5,568 nt of DNA from Solirubrobacterales bacterium. GTDB lineage: Bacteria > Actinomycetota > Thermoleophilia > Solirubrobacterales > Solirubrobacteraceae. The DNA lies in assembly GCA_025964065.1 (NCBI GenBank), contig JAOPZO010000470.1, forward strand, positions 1 to 5,568. Direction: 5' to 3'. The first letter of the stretch is position 1. Each line of letters begins with the position of its first letter. The position numbers and the translations under genes are program-made. The notes beneath the pieces were generated by a model, which ran no database searches, was not told where the DNA came from, and was given only the letters and a program-made list of their open reading frames with translations. Shown one piece after another: positions 1 through 5,568 of the stretch.

Positions 1-286
1 GGTCCGCGGTCGCGCCCACGGGGAGCTCGACGAGCCGCACGGGCCGCGCCGTGCGGGCGCCGACGGGGGCGTCCGGGTCGTCGACCCCGAGCGAGTACGG
101 ATCCCCCGGCACGACGTCGACCGGCGGGAGCAGCGGCGCGAGCGCCCGCACCGCCGTCGACTTCGCGGTCCCGCGCTCCCCGCGCACCAGCACCCCGCCG
201 ACCAGCGGGTCGACGGCGCAGGCGAGCAGCGCCTCGACGAGCGCGGCCTGGCCGACGACGGCGGACAGCGGGAAGGCCGGGGTCAC
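1..286 (-). CDS. Magnesium-chelatase-type AAA+ ATPase (ChlI/BchI-like), cobalt chelatase motor, 5' part only
   Basis: This is the N-terminal 95 codons of an AAA+ ATPase of the magnesium chelatase ChlI/BchI family; the rest runs off the left edge. The sequence starts FPLSAVVGQAALVEALL (residues 5-21), the usual opening of the family. It continues with GGVLVRGERGTAKSTAVRAL, in which the Walker A P-loop is GERGTAKS (36-43), and then LVELPVGATAD (85-95), matching the family's VELPxGATED segment just before the pore-loop region. Walker B, sensor and arginine-finger motifs would lie outside the window. The start is GTG at 284-286, overlapping the cobN TGA stop as GTGA, with a strong Shine-Dalgarno sequence 7 bases upstream. 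In actinobacteria the cobN partner is commonly a fused ChlI-ChlD protein of about 600-700 residues, so a C-terminal von Willebrand A domain with a MIDAS site is expected but not seen. From family and context I infer that it powers cobalt insertion by CobN. A true magnesium chelatase is unlikely because no chlorophyll genes are visible. Between the P-loop and VELPxGAT the segment is short and cysteine-free, unlike many homologues. Confidence 0.9.
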   Translation of the reverse strand, partial: MTPAFPLSAVVGQAALVEALLACAVDPLVGGVLVRGERGTAKSTAVRALAPLLPPVDVVPGDPYSLGVDDPDAPVGARTARPVRLVELPVGATAD

Positions 287-3200
287 GCGGACGCCTCCTC
301 CAGCTCGCCCTCGACGGACAGGAACGCCTCGCGCAGCGCGTCGACCGTGCCGGGAGCGGGCGCGGCCCAGAGCCCGCGGTCGACCGCCTCGAGCAGCCGC
401 TCGGTGATCGCCCGCAGCGCCCACGGGTTCGAGCGCCGCATGAACGCGGAGACGTCGGCGTCGAGGACGTACTTCTCCGTGAGCTGCTCGTACATCCAGT
501 CCTCGACGACACCCGTGGTGGCGTCGTAGCCGAAGAGGTAGTCGACCGTCGCGGACAGCTCGAACGCGCCCTTGTAGCCGTGCCGGATCATCGAGGCGAT
601 CCACCGCGGGTTCGCCACGCGGGAGCGGAACACGCGCCGGGACTCCTCCGCGAGGGTGCGCGCGTGGACCCGCTCGGGGTCCGCGGAGTCGCCGATCATC
701 GCGCGCGGCTGCTCGCCGCTGACGTGCCGCACGTAGGCGATCATCCCGCCGTGCTCGGCGTAGTAGTCGCTCGAGTCGAGGAGGTCGTGCTCGCGCGTGT
801 CGACGTTCTTGACCGCGACGTCGATCCGGGCGAACTGCGTCCGCATCGCCGCGCGCGCCTCGACGCCGCCGAGCCCGCGCCCGTACGCGTGGCCGCCCCA
901 GGCCTCGTAGACCGCCGCGAGGTCCGCGTCGTCCCGCCAGTTGCGCACGTCGATGAGCTGGAGCAGCCCCGCGCCGTAGGAGCCGGGCGGCGTGCCGAAG
1001 ACCCGGGTGGTCGCGCGCCGCCACGCGGCGGCCTCGCCGAGCTCGTCGAGCAGCGCCGCCTGGTCCTCGAGGGCGTGCTTGCGCACGAAGTTCTGCTCCG
1101 GGGGCTCGTCGAGCGCCGCGACGGTGGTGACCGCGTCGTCGAGCAGGTCGATGAGGTGGGGGAACGCGTCGCGGAAGAACCCCGAGATGCGGACGGTCAC
1201 GTCGACCCGGGGACGGCCGAGCTCCTCGAGCGGGATGACCTCGAGGGAGGCGATCCGCCGCGTCTCGGGATGCCAGACGGGCCGCACGCCGAGCAGCGCG
1301 AGCACCTCGCCCGCGTCGTCCCCGTGGGTCCGCATCGCGGCGGTGCCCCACACGACGATCCCGACGGTCTCGGGCACGGTGCCGCGTTCGGCGAGCTCGC
1401 GGGCGAGCAGCGCGTCCGCGAGCCGCACGCCCGTCTCGTGCGCGAGCTCGCTCGGGACGGCCTTCGGGTCGACCGCGTAGAAGTTCCGCCCCGTCGGCAG
1501 CACGTCGACGCGGCCGCGCGTGGGGGAGCCCGACGGCCCCGCCGGGACGTGCCGCCCGCGAAGGCCGCCGAGGAGGTTCGTCACCTCGTCGCCCGTGGCG
1601 TGGAGCCGCGGGACGACCTGCTCCGCCGCGAAGCGCAGCACCTGCGCGACCCCGGCGTCGTGGTGGCCGAGCGTCGCGACGCACACCGCCTCGGCCTCGC
1701 CCCAGCCCGCGTCCTCGAACGCGAGCAGCAGCGCCCGCTGCGCGTCCTCGAGCCGGTCGACGAGGTCGCCCGCGCTGCGGTCCGGGCCGGGGAACCGCGC
1801 GAGGAGCTGCGCCGGCGCCGGAGCTCCGACGCCCGAGACGAGCGCCGGCTCGTCGAGCCCGTACGCCGCGCCGAGCGCGCGCCGCAGCCCCGGCACGCCG
1901 GCCGCCGGGTTGCCGAGCCGCAGGATCGCCGCGAGCAGCCCCCGGAACTGCTCGCCCGACGGCGCCCGCCCGAGCACGTGCAGCCCGTCGCGCACCTGCA
2001 GGTCCTTGATCTCGCAGAGGTAGCCGTCGATGTGCTCGATGAGCTCCCCGAACGCGTCGGGCGAGGGCTGCTCCTCCACGTCGATGCCGAGGTCGCGGTG
2101 GAGCTCCGCGGCCTGCATCGTCGTCCAGATGCGCGACGCCAGCGCCGGGAGCTTCGGCGGGTCGAGCGCCTCGCAGCGCGCGTACTCGTCCATGAGCTGC
2201 TCGAGCTGCGCGAGCTCGTCGTAGGTCTCCGCGCGCATCATGGGCGGCACGAGGTGGTCGACCACGACGGCGTGCGCGCGGCGCTTCGCCTGCACGCCCT
2301 CGCCGGGGTCGTTCACGACGAAGGGGTAGAAGAGCGGCGTCGAGCCGAGCGCCGCGTCGGGCGCGCTCTCCGGCCCGAGCCCGAGCCCCTTCCCGGGGAG
2401 CCACTCGAGCGTGCCGTGCTTCCCGAGGTGGACGATGGCGTCGGCGCCGAACTCCGCGGTGAGCCAGCGGTAGGCGGCGAGGTAGTGGTGCGCCGGGGCG
2501 AGGTCGGGGTCGTGGTAGATCGCGACGGGGTTCTCGCCGTAGCCCCGCGGGGGCTGGATCGCGACGAAGACGCTTCCGAGGCGCAGTCCCGCGACGACGA
2601 AGTCCGTGCCGTCGAGGAACCACTGCCCGGGCGGCGGGCCCCACGTCTCGACCACGTCGTCCTGCAGCGCCTGCGGGAGCGTCCGGAACCACGCCTCGTA
2701 GTCCGCCGCGGAGAGCCGCGCCTCGGCGCCGCGGAGCTGCGCGTCCGTGAGGAACTCCGTGTCGTGGCCGCCCTGCGCGATGAGCGCGTGGATGAGCGCA
2801 TCGCCGTCGTCCCCGAAGGGGTGCTCGACGCGGTGGCCCGCGTCGGCCAGCGCGTCGAGCAGCGCGATCGCGCTCGCGGGCGTGTCGAGCCCGACGGCGT
2901 TGCCGATGCGCGCGGCCTTCGTCGGGAACGACGAGAGGACGATCGCGACCTTGGCCTCCGACGGCGCGAGCGTGCGCAGCCGGGCGTGGTTCACCGCGAG
3001 GGTCGCGAGCCGGGCGCAGCGCTCGAGGTCCGGCGCGTAGTGCACGGGCGAGCCCGGGCCGTCGAGCGGCTCCTTGAAGGACACGGGAACGCCGATGATC
3101 CGCCCGTCGAACTCCGGGATGGCCACCTGCATCGCCGCGTCGAGCGGCGAGAGCCCCATCTCCGATGCCGCCCACCGCTCGCGGGAGGAGGTCACGCAGA

Positions 3201-3993
3201 GCGCCTGCAGCACCGGCACGCCCAGCGCCTCGAGCACCTCCGCGCGCCACTCCTCGGCGTCCCCGGCGGTCGAGCCGCCGCTCGCGAGGACGGTCGTCAC
3301 GAGCGCGTCGACCCGGCCGTCGAGCAGCTCGAGCACGGGGACGCGGCCGTCCGCGTCGGGCCGCAGGGAGTAGGTCCAGGCGCAGAGCGCGTTCGCCCCC
3401 GCCGCCTCGATCGCCGCGGCGAGCGCGTCGACGAAGGCGGTGTTCCCGGTCACCCGGTGCGAGCGGTAGAAGACGAGCCCGATCGTCGGCCGTGACGGGT
3501 CGCACCGCACGTCCGCGACGTCCCCGACCCCCGGCACGTAGAGCCCGAGATCCGGGAGCTCCTGCGGCGGCGCGAACCCGTGCCCCTCGCGGGCGAGCGT
3601 GTCGGCGAGGAAGCGCAGGAGCTGCCCCGTGTTCGCCACGCCGCCGTGGCGCAGGTAGGCGAACGCCTCCGTGACGACCCCACCGGGCGCGGTGGAGAGC
3701 TCGGCGAGCTCCGCATCGGGCTCCGCCTCGCCGCCGAGGAGCACCAGCGGCACCCCGTCGCGGGTGCACCGTGCCCGCAGCTCCGCGACGCCCTCGGGCC
3801 ACGCGCGCCGGCCGCCGAGCAGCCGGACGAGGACGACGCGTGCGCCCGGCAGCAGCTCGTCGAGGAACGGCCCGACCTCCGTGACGCCGGACGGGTTCGC
3901 CCAGCGCACGGCGCCGAAGCCCTCGGGCAGCTCGGCGACCGCGTGCGCGGCGGCGAGGATCTCGGTGTCGGCGGTGGTGATGAAGGCGATCAC
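283..3993 (-). CDS. cobN: Cobaltochelatase large subunit CobN
   Basis: CobN is the corrin- and cobalt-binding subunit of the ATP-dependent cobaltochelatase, which inserts Co2+ into hydrogenobyrinic acid a,c-diamide in the cytoplasm (late-cobalt-insertion B12 route). The 1236-residue protein has the usual length (about 1200-1280) and is collinear with actinobacterial CobN. Recognisable stretches are RWANPSG (30-36), QVAIPEFDGRII (289-300), TKAARIGNAVGLDTPASA (358-375), QPPRGYGENPVAIYHDPDL (480-498), HLGKHGTLEWLPGK (522-535, the counterpart of the HGSLEFMPGK motif of ChlH and rich in possible metal or ring ligands), NDPGEGVQAKRRAHA (561-575), GRNFYAVDPKAVPS (835-848), VWGTAAMRTHGDD (881-893), DVTVRISGFFRDAFPH (931-946), YYAEHGGMIAYVRH (1077-1090) and GYKGAFELSATVDYLFGYD (1139-1157). 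No gap or frameshift is seen. I chose GTG at 3991-3993 because it gives the family N-terminus (V)IAFITTADTEIL and overlaps the cobQ stop as GTGA. A start 54 codons upstream (4155) is possible by frame but would add only an arginine/proline-rich shadow of cobQ. The gene is followed by its likely ATPase partner through another GTGA overlap, which favours coupled synthesis of the two chelatase parts. Confidence 0.97.
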   Translation of the reverse strand: MIAFITTADTEILAAAHAVAELPEGFGAVRWANPSGVTEVGPFLDELLPGARVVLVRLLGGRRAWPEGVAELRARCTRDGVPLVLLGGEAEPDAELAELSTAPGGVVTEAFAYLRHGGVANTGQLLRFLADTLAREGHGFAPPQELPDLGLYVPGVGDVADVRCDPSRPTIGLVFYRSHRVTGNTAFVDALAAAIEAAGANALCAWTYSLRPDADGRVPVLELLDGRVDALVTTVLASGGSTAGDAEEWRAEVLEALGVPVLQALCVTSSRERWAASEMGLSPLDAAMQVAIPEFDGRIIGVPVSFKEPLDGPGSPVHYAPDLERCARLATLAVNHARLRTLAPSEAKVAIVLSSFPTKAARIGNAVGLDTPASAIALLDALADAGHRVEHPFGDDGDALIHALIAQGGHDTEFLTDAQLRGAEARLSAADYEAWFRTLPQALQDDVVETWGPPPGQWFLDGTDFVVAGLRLGSVFVAIQPPRGYGENPVAIYHDPDLAPAHHYLAAYRWLTAEFGADAIVHLGKHGTLEWLPGKGLGLGPESAPDAALGSTPLFYPFVVNDPGEGVQAKRRAHAVVVDHLVPPMMRAETYDELAQLEQLMDEYARCEALDPPKLPALASRIWTTMQAAELHRDLGIDVEEQPSPDAFGELIEHIDGYLCEIKDLQVRDGLHVLGRAPSGEQFRGLLAAILRLGNPAAGVPGLRRALGAAYGLDEPALVSGVGAPAPAQLLARFPGPDRSAGDLVDRLEDAQRALLLAFEDAGWGEAEAVCVATLGHHDAGVAQVLRFAAEQVVPRLHATGDEVTNLLGGLRGRHVPAGPSGSPTRGRVDVLPTGRNFYAVDPKAVPSELAHETGVRLADALLARELAERGTVPETVGIVVWGTAAMRTHGDDAGEVLALLGVRPVWHPETRRIASLEVIPLEELGRPRVDVTVRISGFFRDAFPHLIDLLDDAVTTVAALDEPPEQNFVRKHALEDQAALLDELGEAAAWRRATTRVFGTPPGSYGAGLLQLIDVRNWRDDADLAAVYEAWGGHAYGRGLGGVEARAAMRTQFARIDVAVKNVDTREHDLLDSSDYYAEHGGMIAYVRHVSGEQPRAMIGDSADPERVHARTLAEESRRVFRSRVANPRWIASMIRHGYKGAFELSATVDYLFGYDATTGVVEDWMYEQLTEKYVLDADVSAFMRRSNPWALRAITERLLEAVDRGLWAAPAPGTVDALREAFLSVEGELEEASA
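294..301 (-). promoter_or_regulatory. Strong Shine-Dalgarno for the ChlI-like ATPase gene
   Basis: Read on the minus strand this is GGAGGAGG, followed by 7 bases and the GTG start at 284-286. It is an almost perfect match to the anti-Shine-Dalgarno and lies inside the last codons of cobN (those for Leu-Glu-Glu-Ala-Ser-Ala). It supports the GTG start over any other and suggests efficient independent or re-initiated translation of the ATPase gene. GAG-rich stretches also encode glutamate here, so part of the match may be due to coding. Confidence 0.75.
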
Positions 3994-5546
3994 GTGTGCA
4001 GGGCTCCGGCGGTGAGGGTGGGCAGGCCCGCGGGCGCGCCGTTGGCGATGAGGTCCAGCAGTGCGTCCGTGTCCGCGTGCTCCTCGACGAGGTCCCCGAG
4101 GCGGTCGAGGTGCGCCTCCCGGACGGCCGCGAAGGGCCGCTCGCCGGGGCACCACGGGCGGCCCCGGAGCGCCGCGACGTGGGCGAGCAGCGCGCGCCGG
4201 AGCGCGTCGCCCTCGAGCAGCCCGTGCCAGGAGGTTCCCATGACGGCGCCCACCACGCAGCCCTCCCCGGCCGCGCTCCCGTCGTCGATGAGGGCGTCGC
4301 CGCCCGTGCGGTCGAGCCGCCCGTGGCGGATCTCGTAGCCCGTCGCGGCGGCGCCGAAGGCGCGGCCCGTGACGTGCCGCAGGAGCTTCTCCGGGACGAA
4401 GGTCGTGCGCACCGGGAGCAGGCCGAGGCCGGGGACGACGCCGCGGCGGGACTCCACCTCGTCCTCGATCCGGCCGCCGAGCATCTGGTACCCGCCGCAG
4501 ATCCCGAGGATCGGGTCACCCTGCGCCGCGCGGCGGACGAGCGCGTCCGCCAGGCCGTCGCCCACCAGCCGATCGCGATCCTCGACCGTGGCCTTCGTCC
4601 CCGGGAGCACGACGAGGTCCGCGCGCTCGACGTCGGCGGCGGAGCGGGTGAAGCGGACGCTCACGCCGGGCTCCGCCGCGAGCGCGTCGATGTCCGTGAA
4701 GTTGCTCATCCAGCGGAGCCGGATCACCGCGACCTCGAGCGTCGCGCCGCCGCCGACGGGGGCCGCCGCTGCGGGTCGCGGGGCGTCGAGCGCGAGGGAG
4801 TCCTCCACGTCGAGCCAGAGCCCCTCCTGCCACGGGAGCACGCCGTAGGTCGGGCGGCCCGTGAGCGCGCGGAGCTGCTCGAGCCCCGGGGCGAGGATCG
4901 AGGCGTCCCCGCGGAACTTGTTCACCATGAAGCCCGCGACGAGCGCCTGGTCCTCGGGCTCGAGCAGGGCGAGGGTCCCGAACATCGAGGCGAAGACGCC
5001 ACCCCGATCGATGTCGCCGACGACGACCACGGGGATGTCCGCCGAGCGCGCGAGCCCCATGTTCGCGAGGTCCCCGGCGCGCAGGTTGATCTCGGCGGGT
5101 GAGCCCGCGCCCTCGCAGACCACGACGTCGTAGCGGGAGCGGAGGTCCGCCAGCGCGGTGGCGACGCCCTCGCGCAGCCCGGCCTTGAGCTCCTGGTAGG
5201 AGCGGGCGGTCGCGTCGGCGTGCGGCTTGCCCATGAGCACGACCTGCGAGTGGCGCTCGCCGCTCGGCTTGATGAGCACCGGGTTCATCGCCGCCTCGGG
5301 CGCGACCCCCGCCGCGGCGGCTTGCATCGCCTGCGCCCGTCCGATCTCCGCGCCGCCCGGCGTGACCGCCGAGTTCAGCGCCATGTTCTGCGCCTTGAAC
5401 GGCGCGACCCGCACCCCGCGCCGGTGGAGCCAGCGGCAGATCCCGGCGGTGATGAGCGACTTGCCGGCGTCCGACGTCGTCCCGGCGACGAGCAGCGCGC
5501 CGGCGGGCGCGGCCGGGTCGGCGGGGCGGGTGCGGGGGACGGCCAC
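3990..5546 (-). CDS. cobQ: Cobyric acid synthase (glutamine-hydrolysing) CobQ
   Basis: CobQ (CbiP in the anaerobic route) uses ATP and glutamine to amidate the b, d, e and g carboxylates of adenosylcobyrinic acid a,c-diamide, giving adenosylcobyric acid. The 518-residue protein has the two expected domains. The N-terminal dethiobiotin-synthetase-like ATPase domain (about 17-245) contains P-loop GTTSDAGKS (22-30), PFKAQNMALNSAVTPGG (49-65), CEGAGSPAEINL (144-155), VVGDIDRGGVFAS (175-187) and MVNKFRGD (207-214). After a short alanine-rich linker (about 255-268) comes RWMSNFTDIDAL (278-289). The class I glutamine amidotransferase domain (about 270-457) has the nucleophile Cys350 in LGICGGYQMLGG and the catalytic His441 in GTSWHGL. 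The C-terminal tail (FAAVREAHLDRLGDLVEEHADTDALL, then GAPAGLP) is the type seen in actinobacteria. GTG at 5544-5546 is the only visible ATG, GTG or TTG in frame before the P-loop, and AGGA lies 8 bases upstream. The frame stays open to the right edge, so a longer N-terminus starting outside the window cannot be excluded. The motif usually written GYEIHHG reads GYEIRHG here (403-409). It shares a 4-base overlap with cobN. Confidence 0.97.
   Translation of the reverse strand: MAVPRTRPADPAAPAGALLVAGTTSDAGKSLITAGICRWLHRRGVRVAPFKAQNMALNSAVTPGGAEIGRAQAMQAAAAGVAPEAAMNPVLIKPSGERHSQVVLMGKPHADATARSYQELKAGLREGVATALADLRSRYDVVVCEGAGSPAEINLRAGDLANMGLARSADIPVVVVGDIDRGGVFASMFGTLALLEPEDQALVAGFMVNKFRGDASILAPGLEQLRALTGRPTYGVLPWQEGLWLDVEDSLALDAPRPAAAAPVGGGATLEVAVIRLRWMSNFTDIDALAAEPGVSVRFTRSAADVERADLVVLPGTKATVEDRDRLVGDGLADALVRRAAQGDPILGICGGYQMLGGRIEDEVESRRGVVPGLGLLPVRTTFVPEKLLRHVTGRAFGAAATGYEIRHGRLDRTGGDALIDDGSAAGEGCVVGAVMGTSWHGLLEGDALRRALLAHVAALRGRPWCPGERPFAAVREAHLDRLGDLVEEHADTDALLDLIANGAPAGLPTLTAGALHT
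4004..4007 (-). promoter_or_regulatory. Probable Shine-Dalgarno for cobN
   Basis: On the minus strand this is GGAG, ending 10 bases before the GTG start of cobN and lying within the last codons of cobQ. It is a short match with slightly long spacing, so initiation may depend mainly on ribosomes finishing cobQ at the overlapping GTGA. Chance occurrence in GC-rich coding DNA is possible. Confidence 0.4.
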
Positions 5547-5554
5547 GCGCGGGA

Positions 5555-5558
5555 TCCT
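5555..5558 (-). promoter_or_regulatory. Probable Shine-Dalgarno for cobQ
   Basis: On the minus strand this reads AGGA, with 8 bases to the GTG at 5544-5546. The spacing is good and supports that start. Only 22 bases upstream of the start are in the window. They contain no stop codon in any minus-strand frame, so an overlapping upstream gene, a leader or a longer cobQ cannot be told apart here. Confidence 0.5.
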
Positions 5559-5568
5559 GACGGACGGC

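Noticed and set aside
51..407. A 118-codon plus-strand frame at the left end
   Set aside because: It is antisense to the ChlI-like ATPase start and the cobN end. It is Ser/Thr/Pro/Arg-rich with no motif.
580..3495. A very long open frame (971 codons) on the plus strand opposite cobN
   Set aside because: It is exactly antisense to a clearly conserved CobN. Its translation is dominated by Arg, Ala, Val, Glu and Asp with no recognisable domain, and long antisense frames are expected when codons are strongly G/C-ending.
3991..3996. The palindrome CACGTG at the cobN start, considered as an operator
   Set aside because: It is only six bases, with no longer dyad around it, inside overlapping coding sequence. 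It is explained by the His-Val codons and the GTG start.
3994..4155. A 54-codon in-frame N-terminal extension of cobN
   Set aside because: Its translation is Arg/Pro/Gly/His-rich and lies in cobQ coding sequence. The family N-terminus begins at the GTG at 3993, which sits in the GTGA overlap.
4740..4775. A GC-rich, alanine-coding stretch in cobQ, considered as a repeat or recombination site
   Set aside because: It corresponds to the variable linker between the ATPase and amidotransferase domains. No direct or inverted repeat of useful length is seen.
3580..5102. Long plus-strand frames opposite the 3' part of cobQ and the 5' part of cobN (252 and 368 codons)
   Set aside because: They run across the cobQ/cobN junction antisense to both genes, have biased low-complexity composition and match no family I know. 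They are GC shadows.

Overview
The window is a piece of a cobalamin (vitamin B12) biosynthesis operon from a very GC-rich bacterium, almost certainly an actinobacterium. The evidence is the strongly G/C-ending codon use, GTG start codons on all three genes, and protein sequences that read like actinobacterial (mycobacterial/streptomycete-style) CobQ and CobN, including the actinobacterial-looking CobQ C-terminal tail. A deep-branching class such as Thermoleophilia is possible, but the sequence alone does not fix the genus.

All genes lie on the minus strand, so the operon reads from right to left. From the right edge: cobQ (5546 to 3990, complete, 518 aa, cobyric acid synthase); cobN (3993 to 283, complete, 1236 aa, large subunit of cobaltochelatase); and the first 95 codons of a magnesium-chelatase-type AAA+ ATPase (286 to beyond the left edge). 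Both junctions are 4-base overlaps of the form GTGA, in which the GTG start of the downstream gene overlaps the TGA stop of the upstream one. No intergenic DNA is visible apart from 22 bases upstream of cobQ. No promoter, riboswitch, terminator, RNA gene, mobile element, CRISPR array or significant repeat is seen. Control of the operon must lie upstream, beyond the right edge.

Functionally, CobN binds the corrin ring (hydrogenobyrinic acid a,c-diamide) and cobalt. The ChlI-like ATPase, with its downstream unseen part, probably supplies the ATP-driven motor that other bacteria take from CobS/CobT. CobQ acts later, amidating four side chains of the adenosylated cobalt corrinoid to give adenosylcobyric acid. 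CobN with CobQ indicates the late-cobalt-insertion ('aerobic') route. The many other long open frames, including a 971-codon one on the plus strand, are shadows caused by high GC content. The window looks like ordinary core metabolism; I found no sign of a new system, only a few modest points about gene coupling, a short cysteine-free segment in the ATPase and one motif substitution in CobQ.
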